From positions 124,001 to 188,000 of the forward strand of contig NZ_BDCG01000012.1 in assembly GCF_001613385.1 (NCBI RefSeq): a DNA stretch of 64,000 nt, in the 5' to 3' direction. Origin of the DNA: Nocardia flavorosea NBRC 108225 (GTDB taxonomy: Bacteria; Actinomycetota; Actinomycetes; Mycobacteriales; Mycobacteriaceae). Both the position numbers and the translations under genes were made by a program. The number at the start of each line of letters is the position of its first letter. Within the stretch, counting starts at the first letter, position 1. Positions 26,478 to 34,593 of this stretch are shown here, in pieces. A model generated the notes under the pieces. It was not told the DNA's origin. It saw nothing but the letters and a program-made list of their open reading frames with translations, and made no database searches.

Positions 26478-26501
26478 CCCGGCACCCCGCAGGGTGCCGG
26501 G
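26478..26501 (-). promoter_or_regulatory. Hairpin in the leader of the ABC operon
   Basis: CCCGGCACCC and GGGTGCCGGG with a four-base loop, 39 bases before the first start codon and downstream of both operators. It could be an attenuator, a processing or stabilising stem, or a chance GC repeat; no alternative antiterminator pairing was evident by eye. Confidence 0.5.
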
Positions 26502-26541
26502 CGCGCGATTCACGGTCTGATGCGGGCTGACGCGACCTCAT

Positions 26542-26556
26542 GAGAATCCGATTCTT
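26542..26556. promoter_or_regulatory. Operator O4, GAGAAT-N3-ATTCTT
   Basis: Same AGAAT-N3-ATTCT core as O1 to O3. Its centre is 44 bases from that of O3, close to four helical turns, which would place two repressor dimers on one face of the DNA. Confidence 0.55.
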
Positions 26557-26584
26557 CTCATTGAGATTCATGCTCGCGTATCGG

Positions 26585-26601
26585 GTAGAATCATATTCTA
26601 C
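26585..26601. promoter_or_regulatory. Operator O3, GTAGAAT-N3-ATTCTAC
   Basis: The most symmetric copy: two perfect seven-base arms around CAT. It lies about 150 bases before the first ABC importer gene. Confidence 0.65.
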
Positions 26602-26651
26602 ATAGGGCGGGGTTGTGAGAAAACGGCGAAAGAACTTCGACGCCGCCGGTA

Positions 26652-26906
26652 TCACGGTGAACGGCCACGCCCGGTACGGAGACGAAACGCGGCGAGGGCC
26701 GGCGTTCCCCGATCCGAGCCCGGAGCGGGACCGTGAGGCCATACGTTCTTCTCGGCCCCGGGAATCAGCAGCCACGCCCCCTCGGCCGGCGCTCCGTGCG
26801 TTGAATCCTCGGTGTAGCGGTCCACCCGAATCCAGAAGGCCCCGCCGCCGTCGAGAGGTCCGGCGTGCACCTCGTCGCCGGTGGACTCGCTAGACTCTAT
26901 GACCAT
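26652..26906 (-). CDS. Hypothetical small protein
   Basis: 84 codons from an ATG at 26906. Third positions are strongly GC-biased over the first two thirds, and the stretch GGGAFWIRVDRYTE then EGAWLLIPG reads like real protein, but I recognise no family and see no clear ribosome site. Its start overlaps the start of the divergent arsR by a few bases. It could be a genuine small protein, a decayed gene, or chance. Confidence 0.3.
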   Translation of the reverse strand: MVIESSESTGDEVHAGPLDGGGAFWIRVDRYTEDSTHGAPAEGAWLLIPGAEKNVWPHGPAPGSDRGTPALAAFRLRTGRGRSP

Positions 26907-27294
26907 GGGACATGGGGTCGACGGCCGCGACCGGCCCGCCGCGCGATTGGACGCCGAGTCCGCCGCGCGCGTGGCGACCACACTGCAGGCGCTCGCCACG
27001 CCGAGCCGGCTACTGATCCTCACCGAACTCCGCCAGGGTTCGCGCGCGGTCTCCGAACTCGCCGAAGCGGTGGGCATGGAACAGTCGGCGGTATCCCATC
27101 AACTTCGGCTGCTACGCAACCTCGGCCTGGTCACCGGCACCCGATCCGGCCGCAGTATCGTCTACGGCCTCTACGACAACCACGTCGCCCAACTCCTCGA
27201 CGAGGCCATCTACCACAGCGAACACCTCCGCCTCGGCCTGTCCGACCGCGACGAATCCGCCGGCGAAACCCCCTCCACCCAAGCCCTCGCCTGA
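26899..27294 (+). CDS. ArsR/SmtB-family metal sensor (NmtR/CzrA type)
   Basis: Winged-helix repressor released from DNA by metal, 131 residues. The recognition region is VSELAEAVGMEQSAVSHQLR (51-70). Near the C-terminus D-N-H-(10 residues)-H-S-E-H gives Asp93, His95, His106 and His109: exactly the alpha-5 DxHx10HxxH site of CzrA and NmtR, which binds Zn, Ni or Co. There is no alpha-3 cysteine box, so arsenic or cadmium sensing is unlikely. I start at ATG 26899; in-frame starts at 26881 and 26905 are possible. No exporter adjoins it in this window, so its target is elsewhere or it acts alone. Confidence 0.87.
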   Translation: MTMGHGVDGRDRPAARLDAESAARVATTLQALATPSRLLILTELRQGSRAVSELAEAVGMEQSAVSHQLRLLRNLGLVTGTRSGRSIVYGLYDNHVAQLLDEAIYHSEHLRLGLSDRDESAGETPSTQALA

Positions 27295-27400
27295 CACAAC
27301 CGTCGTTCCCGGGCCGCCTCACAGGCAGGGAGGTCACAACGGCCGGCATCACTGCGACAACCCCCGCGGCCGGCCGTCCCGGGAGAGAACTGTGGATCGC

Positions 27401-28444
27401 TCAGCCGTTCAATACCGCGCGGGCGGATTCGGCGAGCCGGGCGGGCCGCTCCGACAGTTCCGTCATGTCGACATCCTGCTCGCCCATCACTCCGGCGCGG
27501 AACCGCGCCGATACCCCCTCCGCGATGGCCGCCAGCCGCCATAGCGCGAAAGCCCGGTAGTAAGGCAGGTCGTCGAGAGACCGGCCGGTAGCGTCGGCGT
27601 AACGGGACAGCACCGTGTCGATATCCAGGTAGCCCTCGGCGGGGTCCGGGGCCCAGCCGAACGGCTCGGCCGAGGTCCAGGCAGTGGTGAGCCAGCCGAT
27701 ATCGGCCATGACATCACCGACGGTCCACAGCTCCCAATCCAGAACTGCACGTACATTTCCATCGGTTCCGATCAGCAGGTTTCCCGGCCGGAAGTCGCCG
27801 TGGGTGATCCCCGTCCAGCGCTCGCCCGGCATCTGCCGGGCGAGGAGGTCGTGGACCTCCCAGAGGGGCCCGGGACCGACACCACCGACGGTGAGCTGGC
27901 GGTGCCAGCGGCGCAGTTGACGTTCCAGATAGCTGCCGGGTCTGCGTAGCTCGGCCAGCGGCCCGTTCGAGGTGTCGACGGCGTGGACGGCGGCGAGCGT
28001 ATCGATGACACTGCGGGAGACGGCAGCCCGGCTCTCCCGGGGGATCTCGGCGGCGGATTCACCGTCATCGGGGACGATCCCGTCCACATATTCCATGACA
28101 TAGAAATCTGCGCCCGTCACGGCATGGTCGGTGCAGCACCCGAGAACCGGGGGAACGGGGACCGGGGTCCCCGCGAGGAGGTCGAGAATCCGGTACTCGC
28201 GCACGACATCGTGCGCGGAGGCGAGAACGTTCCCGGTGGGCGGCCGGCGAAGCACCCAGCGGGCACCGGACCCGTCGTCGTGGACTCGATAGGTGAGGTT
28301 GGACCGGCCGCCGGTGATCAGGTCGAACCTCAGCGGAGGCGCAGCCCCGGGGATATGTTCGGCAAACCACGCGGTGACCCGCTCGATATCGATACCGGCG
28401 ACCGCGCTCGGGCCGGCCGGTGGGTCGCTGTCGTCGTGAGTCAT
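27401..28444 (-). CDS. APH-fold phosphotransferase
   Basis: 347-residue kinase, third of the window. Nucleotide loop GGRSNLTYRVHDDG, VLRRPP with the ATP-contacting region, VMEYVDGIV hinge, catalytic loop GITHGDFRPGNLLI and metal loop VLDWELWTVGD are all intact. It matches the ACAD10-like kinases that work in breakdown of hydroxy acids, where the kinase phosphorylates a 4- or 5-hydroxyacyl group before elimination; that role is inference here. ATG 28444 has GAGGGG upstream. It lies 162 bases downstream of the P450 gene on the same strand, possibly with its own promoter. Confidence 0.88.
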   Translation of the reverse strand: MTHDDSDPPAGPSAVAGIDIERVTAWFAEHIPGAAPPLRFDLITGGRSNLTYRVHDDGSGARWVLRRPPTGNVLASAHDVVREYRILDLLAGTPVPVPPVLGCCTDHAVTGADFYVMEYVDGIVPDDGESAAEIPRESRAAVSRSVIDTLAAVHAVDTSNGPLAELRRPGSYLERQLRRWHRQLTVGGVGPGPLWEVHDLLARQMPGERWTGITHGDFRPGNLLIGTDGNVRAVLDWELWTVGDVMADIGWLTTAWTSAEPFGWAPDPAEGYLDIDTVLSRYADATGRSLDDLPYYRAFALWRLAAIAEGVSARFRAGVMGEQDVDMTELSERPARLAESARAVLNG

Positions 28445-28606
28445 CGATTTGTATCCCCTCGGATCAAGCCACCGGCGTTCCATCTCCGCCCAGTCTGCTT
28501 CATATGAGACGTTTTGCGCTAGTGCCCCATATTACGAATCGGACAGCTTCCCGGGGTATCGGCGAGCACGCGACCCGGCCGGTCGCCCGCCCGGCCGGGG
28601 AGGTGA

Positions 28607-29953
28607 TCACGATCCGGCGGTCACGGGCGCGGCCAGCCCCTGTTCATCGATCATCCGTTCCAGAACGACGAGTGTGTCGTCCAGCCCCGGCCCCGAACGG
28701 CGGCCCGGGGTGAACGTCGCGGGCAGTTTGCGCATCCCCTGGATCACACCGATGGTGTCGTAGTGCACCGCCCTTTCGGGGTCACAGTGGAAATCCGGAA
28801 TACGGTCCAGCACTGCGACCAGCATCCGCTTGAACACCGTGCGTGCGAGATTGGACCCGATACAGCGGTAGATACCGAGACCGAAGCTGGTGTGCCGATT
28901 ACCTTTACGATCCAGCACCACGGTGTCGGGGTCGGGGAACACCGCGGGGTCCCGGTTCGCCATCGCCCAGGACAGCCACAGCCGCTCACCTTCCGCGAAG
29001 CGCTGACCGGCGATATCGCAATCCGCGGAGATCGTCCGGCCGTCGCCGGGCGCAGGGGTGAAGTAACGCAGGAATTCTTCGGTCGCCGGGTTCAGCAGGA
29101 GATCGCGTTCGCGACCGAGGGTTTCCCGCTCGGCCGGATGCTCGGACAGCCATTCCAGTGAGTGCGCGGTCAGCGCGGTGGTCGTATCGAACCCGCCGCC
29201 GATGAGCAGGCCCAGCATGCCGAGCAGATCGATATCCTCGGGCTTCTGACCGTCGATCTCCAGCCGGGCCAGCCCGTCGATCAGTCCGGGCCGCGGGTTC
29301 TCGCGGATCTCGTGCAGATTCGCCAGCAGATCGAGGCCCATCGCCATATTCAATTCCTGCACGCGCTCCCGATCCGGTGAATCCGGCGGGGTGTACACCA
29401 CCGCGTGCGCGGGTTCGTTGTAGACAACCCATTTCGCGAGCGGGATCCCGAGCATGCCGAGCGTGACGACGGCAGGGACGATATTGGCGAGATCGTCGAC
29501 GAAGTCGATCCGCCCGGACTCGATCTTCTCGTCGAGGCACGCGCGCACCAGTTCATCGATGAAAGGTTCCCACCGGCGGACGGCACTGGGCGACAGATAG
29601 GGGTTGAGTACCGCCCGGAACAGCCGATGCTCGGGGTCGTCCATTTCCAGGATGCCGTTACGCATGGGCATCGGGGGTTCGGCGAACGGAATGGTGATAC
29701 CGAGGTAACCGCGGCGCTCGTTCCTGTAGTCGCGATCGTTGGATACATGCGGGCACCGCGCGAGCTCGAACACTTCGCGGTGGCCCGCGGCGACCCAATG
29801 GCCGCCATGGGTTTCGGTCCAGGCCACCGGGCATTTTTCGTGCATCTCCCGAGTGATCGCGGCGAATCTGTGCCGATACTCCGGAGTGTGGCGGTCGAAG
29901 TGATACAGCTTGCGTTCCCGGCCGGAGCCGGTCGATGGATGTGCTGTGTCCAC
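28607..29953 (-). CDS. Cytochrome P450
   Basis: Soluble bacterial haem monooxygenase, 448 residues. I-helix GGGFDTTTA (252-260), with Phe-Asp where AG-x-[ED]-T-T is common; ExxR at Glu293-Arg296; PERF-like region; haem loop FGLGIYRCIG with ligand Cys364. The loop has Tyr-Arg rather than the usual His before the cysteine. It closes the AveC-NorQ-NorD operon (40-base gap after NorD), needs ferredoxin partners encoded elsewhere, and its substrate is unknown. The family resemblance is to actinobacterial CYPs acting on lipids or terpenoids. Confidence 0.93.
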   Translation of the reverse strand: MDTAHPSTGSGRERKLYHFDRHTPEYRHRFAAITREMHEKCPVAWTETHGGHWVAAGHREVFELARCPHVSNDRDYRNERRGYLGITIPFAEPPMPMRNGILEMDDPEHRLFRAVLNPYLSPSAVRRWEPFIDELVRACLDEKIESGRIDFVDDLANIVPAVVTLGMLGIPLAKWVVYNEPAHAVVYTPPDSPDRERVQELNMAMGLDLLANLHEIRENPRPGLIDGLARLEIDGQKPEDIDLLGMLGLLIGGGFDTTTALTAHSLEWLSEHPAERETLGRERDLLLNPATEEFLRYFTPAPGDGRTISADCDIAGQRFAEGERLWLSWAMANRDPAVFPDPDTVVLDRKGNRHTSFGLGIYRCIGSNLARTVFKRMLVAVLDRIPDFHCDPERAVHYDTIGVIQGMRKLPATFTPGRRSGPGLDDTLVVLERMIDEQGLAAPVTAGS

Positions 29954-29992
29954 TGCTGTTTTCCTTTCGAGCGGCGAGAACTGGTGTGGTGT

Positions 29993-31693
29993 TCACCTGC
30001 CTCGTGGTTTCGGCGCGCTGAGTTCGCGGAGCGCGGCCGAGAACAACTCGTCCATCTGCGGACTCAGGTCGGACAGCGCGGCGGCGCCGGCATACCCGGA
30101 CGGACCGAAGACACGTTCGAGCATGTCGGGGGTGGTGGCCGCACCGATGGTGAGGCAGAGGCTCGCGATCCCTTCGGCGCGGAGTTCCTCGACCGCCTTG
30201 CGGGTATCGGCTTCCGCGTAGCGGCTTTCGTAGCCGTGGTCGTACGGCAGGGCATCGGTGAGGACGAGCAGCAGGCGATACGGGGTGCCCGCTTCGGTTC
30301 CGAGAATGCGGCCGGCGCCGCGGATACCGGCACCTAGCCTGGTGTAACCGGATGGCTCGAGGTGCGTGAGCCGCGCCCGCTCGACGGCGCCGAATCGCCG
30401 GTCGAAGGTTTTGATCGCCGGGAGGTGGACGGCATGGCGGCTGTCGGAACGGAATGCGTAGACGGCGACACGGTCACCCAGTTCCTCGAGCGTGGCAGCG
30501 AGGATGGCGGCCGCACGGCGGTGATGCTCGTGGACGGCGAGGCCTTCGGGGTCGGTATCGGTGGCGGAACCGGACGTGTCGAGCAGGATGAGGACACCGA
30601 GATTTCGAGCGAGTTTCCGGGTTTCGGCGTATATGTTCTCCGCAGGTGAGTGGCCCGACCGTATATCGACGACCAAATCGAGCAAGGCGTCGATATCGAG
30701 TTCGTCTCCGTCGGGACGCCGGCGTAGCACCTCGGGCCCCAGCGCGACCCGGGCCAGGCGGTGCCGCAGCACGGCGTCGCGCGGGGTGCCGGCGGCGGAG
30801 GTATCGGCGTCGGTGGTCAGTGGGAAGTCCAGGACCCGGCACCACTCGGGCCGGTACCGGTTACCGTGGACATCCCATTCCGGGTACCAGGCCCCGCCGA
30901 CTCCGGTGACGGCGCCGGGTTTTCCGTCGACCACGAACGTGATCGGGGTGGGCAGCGGCCGGGCGTCACCACCGGTCCTACGACCCCGCCGGACCGACCC
31001 GGCCCGCATCTGGGCACCGGCATCGCTGTCACCGGAAGCACGAGAGGTGCCGAGCAGCTTCCGCAACAGGTCGGCGAGCTTCGCCGAGCTGACCATGGGG
31101 TTTTCGAGCAGTTTCAGGATGCGGCCGGTGCCGTTTCCTTCCGGGTCGTTGTCTTCGTCGTCCTCGGGCTCGGTCTGTTCGGGGAGATCGAATCCCAGCC
31201 GCAGATCTTTGTCGGTTGCCCGGGCGCTCGGTCCACTGCCGGATTTCAGTAGTCGGGTGGGCTCGATCACTCCGAACCATTCCGGTGGGTCGGCTATCAC
31301 CGCTCTCCCTCTGGCGAGATCGAGTGATTCCCCGGCGCCGGTGGTGGCCGCTTCCCCGTCCGCGGCGAGCGCAACGGCGAGCGGAACGTGGCGGGCGAGC
31401 TCGGCGAGCCCCCGCCTGCCTTCGAACGCCAGGTAGCGGCGCGCGACATACGGGCGCCCCCGGAGCCTTCTCACCACAGGTGGATCGAGGCTTCCCACCC
31501 GGAGCAGTGCGCACTGCACCAGTACTTCACTGCGCTGATAGGCGGCGGGCCGGCCCGCGGAGACAAAGACGGCGGCGCCGTCGGTATATGCGGCCTGGCC
31601 CGCCGGGGCCGCCGCAACTGCGACGGCCCGGCCGGCCAGAAAGGTCGCCAGGAGCCGGAACCGTTCCGGACCTTCCGCCCCGGATGCGGTCAT
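29993..31693 (-). CDS. NorD-like VWA-domain protein
   Basis: 566 residues. The C-terminal half is a von Willebrand factor A domain with an intact metal site: LLDTSGSATD (DxSxS near residue 368), a Thr in the loop HLEPSGYTRLGAGI, and LVLTDALPYDHGY. The N-terminal half is alpha-helical and acidic around EPEDDEDNDPEGNG. Size and layout match NorD/CbbO, which pair with a NorQ/CbbQ AAA+ ATPase to remodel metalloenzymes such as NO reductase or Rubisco. Its ATG overlaps the NorQ stop (ATGA). Neither NO reductase nor Rubisco genes are nearby, so its client is probably a product of this operon or elsewhere. Confidence 0.88.
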   Translation of the reverse strand: MTASGAEGPERFRLLATFLAGRAVAVAAAPAGQAAYTDGAAVFVSAGRPAAYQRSEVLVQCALLRVGSLDPPVVRRLRGRPYVARRYLAFEGRRGLAELARHVPLAVALAADGEAATTGAGESLDLARGRAVIADPPEWFGVIEPTRLLKSGSGPSARATDKDLRLGFDLPEQTEPEDDEDNDPEGNGTGRILKLLENPMVSSAKLADLLRKLLGTSRASGDSDAGAQMRAGSVRRGRRTGGDARPLPTPITFVVDGKPGAVTGVGGAWYPEWDVHGNRYRPEWCRVLDFPLTTDADTSAAGTPRDAVLRHRLARVALGPEVLRRRPDGDELDIDALLDLVVDIRSGHSPAENIYAETRKLARNLGVLILLDTSGSATDTDPEGLAVHEHHRRAAAILAATLEELGDRVAVYAFRSDSRHAVHLPAIKTFDRRFGAVERARLTHLEPSGYTRLGAGIRGAGRILGTEAGTPYRLLLVLTDALPYDHGYESRYAEADTRKAVEELRAEGIASLCLTIGAATTPDMLERVFGPSGYAGAAALSDLSPQMDELFSAALRELSAPKPRGR

Positions 31694-32526
31694 GACGACG
31701 GCAGGACGGCGTCCGCGAGTTCACCGAGGGCTCGGACGATATCCGGATCGTCGGACAGGGCTCGGATGATCGCCGACCGGACGGCGGCGCGCAGATTCAG
31801 CCCACCCGCCACCAGTGCCCCGGCCAGAATCAGCATCCTGGTCGAGGAGGCTTCGCGCAGCGGAGATCCCTCCAGGTTACGTATGGCATCACCCAGCAGC
31901 ACCAGGGAGTTCGCGATCTCCGGAGCGACCCCGGCCTCCCGCGCCACCACCTCCCGCTCGATATCGGGCGGCGGGAAACCGAGTTCGATCGCGACGAACC
32001 GCTGCCGGGTGGACTCCTTGATGTTCTTCAGGACACTCTGATATCCCGGGTTGTAGGAGATCACCAGCTGGAATCCCGGCGCCGCCGGTACCGTGGTGCC
32101 GAGCCGGTCGACGGGCAGCTCGCGGCGATGATCGGCGAGCGGATGGATGACCACCGTGGTGTCCTGGCGCGCCTCCACGATCTCGTCCAGGTAGCAGATA
32201 CCGCCTTCGCGGACGGCGCGGGTCAACGGTCCGTCGACCCATTCCGTTTCGCCGCCTTTGAGCAGGAATCGGCCCACCAGATCCGCGGAGGTCATGTCCT
32301 CGTGGCCGGCGACGGTGATCAGCGGGCGGCCGAGTTCGTGCGCCATGGCCTCCACGAAGCGGGTTTTCCCGCAACCGGTGGGGCCCTTCAACAGGACCGG
32401 CAGTCCCTGGCAGGCGGCCGCGCGGAATACTTCTGCCTCGTCTCCGACCGCCCGGTAGAACGGTGGTTGCACGCCGGGGCGGCTCACGGCTGTGGCTGTG
32501 GCTGTGGCTGTGGCTGTGGTAGGCAT
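31690..32526 (-). CDS. NorQ/CbbQ-like MoxR-class AAA+ ATPase
   Basis: 278 residues. Walker A GPTGCGKT (48-55), the LVGRFLLKGGETEWVDGPL pre-sensor insert of the CbbQ/NirQ/NorQ branch, Walker B CYLDE (111-115), sensor 1 SYNPGYQ and an arginine finger region STRQRFVAIEL. The N-terminus is a run of alternating Thr and Ala encoded by a perfect hexamer repeat, unusual for the family and probably disordered. ATG 32526 has GGAGG in the last codons of the AveC-like gene one base away. It drives the NorD-like partner in activating a metalloenzyme, by analogy with known pairs. Confidence 0.9.
   Translation of the reverse strand: MPTTATATATATAVSRPGVQPPFYRAVGDEAEVFRAAACQGLPVLLKGPTGCGKTRFVEAMAHELGRPLITVAGHEDMTSADLVGRFLLKGGETEWVDGPLTRAVREGGICYLDEIVEARQDTTVVIHPLADHRRELPVDRLGTTVPAAPGFQLVISYNPGYQSVLKNIKESTRQRFVAIELGFPPPDIEREVVAREAGVAPEIANSLVLLGDAIRNLEGSPLREASSTRMLILAGALVAGGLNLRAAVRSAIIRALSDDPDIVRALGELADAVLPSS
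32488..32517 (-). repeat. Hexanucleotide tandem repeat, five perfect copies
   Basis: GGCTGT repeated five times on the plus strand, encoding (Thr-Ala) pairs at residues about 4-13 of the NorQ-like protein. It can change length in frame by slippage. Confidence 0.9.
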
Positions 32527-32527
32527 A

Positions 32528-33697
32528 TCAGTCCTCCGGCTGGAACGGCACGATCTCCGGAACCTCGACTCCGTCCGGAAGGACGAGTTCACCGTCTTTG
32601 TCGATGTACCCGGAGTTGTTGCGTGGCATCGGCAGATCGGGATGAGGGCAGGGCCTGTCCGTCCCGTCACCGCAGATACCACCGGTGAAGTACGAACGCT
32701 CCTGGATATCTTCGGGCCAGGGGTCCGCGTGCTGGCCGACCCATTGCGCGGGCAGGTTGTAGAAGACGAAGAAGATCGCGCTCACGGCAGCGAAGATCGC
32801 CAGGAAACGCGTGATCTGCTGCCGGACGACACCCCCTCGGACCTGGTCGATCCCACGCTCCACAATTGTTCGCCCGCGATCATCGGTGAAGAACCGCAGA
32901 CAGGCCAGGCCTGCTTGCACCGCGCCCCACATCAGCCCCTCGTAGACCGGCCATTGGTAGTAGTGGCCGGCGTTGAACGACACCGACTGGATCGCGCCCG
33001 GGAAGGTGTAGAGCCCGAGCGGCAGCAGTATCAGGCCTTCCATGACGAAGTCCAGGACGAAGGTGAACGCGAACGTGACGCCGATCAACTGGAGGTTGCT
33101 GATCCCGGGCCGGCGCGATTTGACCTTCCGCATGAACCAGCACACGCCGATCGTGATGAGCAGTACGCCCCACGCGTACCCCGGGACGTTCATCAGTAGC
33201 GGTTCGGCGACCTGGGCGCCGGGCTCTTCCTGCGATACCCAGCCCGGAACGTAGGGCGCCCACGACCCCCGGTTGAACATCCAGGTGTTGTAAGTGCACC
33301 ACGTGTTCACGTAGTTCAGGAACGGGTCCTGGAAGAACATCAGGCCCATGGACGCCAGCAGTATGCCGTCCAGGGTGATCCGGCGTTCGCGCCACCACGG
33401 CCTGATGATCCACCAGTAGATGGCAATGGGGAATCCGATCAGGACACCGGCCGTCCAGATGCTGAGGATCGTCTTCATGAGGATCGGCGGATCGTTCGGG
33501 CCGGTGGGTACCCGCTCGAAGTAGGGGCCGGTGATCCATCTGATCCAGACATACACCTGGAGCGCCAGGATCAGTCCGCCGGCGGTGGCCCAGAGGTAGA
33601 CCCCCTTGCTCACCGGCCGTTTCCGGGTTCCCAGAGTTTTCGTATCGCCGATGGTTTCGACGATCTCGGGAGATTTCTCGTTCGACAGTTCGCTCAT
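32528..33697 (-). CDS. AveC-like (spirocyclase family) membrane protein
   Basis: 389 residues with about seven membrane spans, beginning WATAGGLILALQVYVWIRW near residue 37. The pattern GLMFFQDPFLNYVNTWCTYNTW (split by the QDP turn) and NPGSWAPYVPGW-like segments with a conserved Trp-rich loop match the family of AveC, the spiroketal-forming/double-bond-modifying protein of avermectin synthesis, whose members in mycobacteria and Nocardia often sit beside P450s. Start ATG 33697. First gene of a four-gene operon with NorQ, NorD and a P450, and divergent from a TetR gene. No polyketide synthase is present, so its substrate is not an avermectin-like one as far as can be seen. Confidence 0.8.
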   Translation of the reverse strand: MSELSNEKSPEIVETIGDTKTLGTRKRPVSKGVYLWATAGGLILALQVYVWIRWITGPYFERVPTGPNDPPILMKTILSIWTAGVLIGFPIAIYWWIIRPWWRERRITLDGILLASMGLMFFQDPFLNYVNTWCTYNTWMFNRGSWAPYVPGWVSQEEPGAQVAEPLLMNVPGYAWGVLLITIGVCWFMRKVKSRRPGISNLQLIGVTFAFTFVLDFVMEGLILLPLGLYTFPGAIQSVSFNAGHYYQWPVYEGLMWGAVQAGLACLRFFTDDRGRTIVERGIDQVRGGVVRQQITRFLAIFAAVSAIFFVFYNLPAQWVGQHADPWPEDIQERSYFTGGICGDGTDRPCPHPDLPMPRNNSGYIDKDGELVLPDGVEVPEIVPFQPED

Positions 33698-33844
33698 GTA
33701 ACTGCCCCTTCTGGGTTGCGTTCCGCAGCGCTGACGGGTCGGCTCGCCGCCGGCGGCTCCGCGATGCGCTCGATACCACCGGCGCCCAACGGAAGCCGGC
33801 CTTCCGCGGCGGTCTTCCCCGTTCCGGCATCCGGCCCTCCGCCA

Positions 33845-33882
33845 AGATACCAATAGGTATCTGTAGTCACAATAGGTATCTG
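33845..33882. promoter_or_regulatory. Probable TetR operator, repeated GGTATCTG box
   Basis: AGATACC-AATA-GGTATCT is a perfect seven-base inverted repeat (33845-33862), and CAATAGGTATCTG recurs as a direct repeat at 33851 and 33870, 19 bases apart. It lies 24 bases before the TetR start, in the gap toward the AveC operon. Confidence 0.65.
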
Positions 33883-33905
33883 AGATCCATGTTAGGATCG
33901 AATGC

Positions 33906-34508
33906 GTGGTCGAGCGTTGGACGAAGGAACGGCGATTGGAACGCACCCGTGCGCTCCTCTTGGATGCCGCCGAGGAAGTGTTCGCCGAGAAGGGTTTCGC
34001 GGCAGCCACCCTCGACGACATCGCCCATGCGGCCGGCTACACGAAGGGCGCCATCTACAAACACTTCTCGGTGAAGGAAGAGCTGTTCCTGGCGGTGAGC
34101 GACCGATACTGGCGCCGCTACTTCGACAACTTCTCCGAGGTCCTCTCGACCGTCACCGCGGTCGGACCGCGCGAACTCGACCGGGTAGCGGAACGGTGGC
34201 GCCGGCTCGGCCGCGACCGCGGCGCCGAACACGCCGCACTGGGGCACGAGTTCAGCCTCTATCTCCTGCGCAATCCGGAGGCCCGGGCGCGCGTAGCGGC
34301 CAAAAGACTGGCAGTGGCCGAAGAACTCGCCGCATTCGTCGCCGACAATCTCGAACGCGTCGGGGGCAGCCTGACGATCACTCCCCTGGCCTTCGCCCAC
34401 GTACTCATCGCCACCAGCGATTCCGTGATACTCGGAAGCCAGCTCGACGATATCGACCTCTACCGGCCGATCCTCGAAATGTATCTATCCGTCGTCAAAC
34501 TCCCCTGA
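33906..34508 (+). CDS. TetR-family regulator of the AveC-P450 operon
   Basis: 200 residues. Helix-turn-helix ATLDDIAHAAGYTKGAIYKH at about 37-56, followed by FSVKEELFLAV. The ligand domain is of the common TetR type with conserved FSLYLLRNPEARARVA. GTG 33906 is directly after the repeated operator, so autoregulation and control of the divergent four-gene operon are likely. The downstream epimerase starts 85 bases on and may be read from the same promoter. Confidence 0.88.
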   Translation: MVERWTKERRLERTRALLLDAAEEVFAEKGFAAATLDDIAHAAGYTKGAIYKHFSVKEELFLAVSDRYWRRYFDNFSEVLSTVTAVGPRELDRVAERWRRLGRDRGAEHAALGHEFSLYLLRNPEARARVAAKRLAVAEELAAFVADNLERVGGSLTITPLAFAHVLIATSDSVILGSQLDDIDLYRPILEMYLSVVKLP

Positions 34509-34593
34509 CGCCCCCTCCTCGACGGCTCGCATACGTCCGGCGATTCCCATTGCTGCACAGCCTTTCCCGCGGACCGGCGTGAAAGAAGGCACA

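Noticed and set aside
28607..33697. A nitric oxide reductase (nor) locus
   Set aside because: NorQ- and NorD-like genes are present but there is no norB or norC; the neighbours are an AveC-like protein and a P450.
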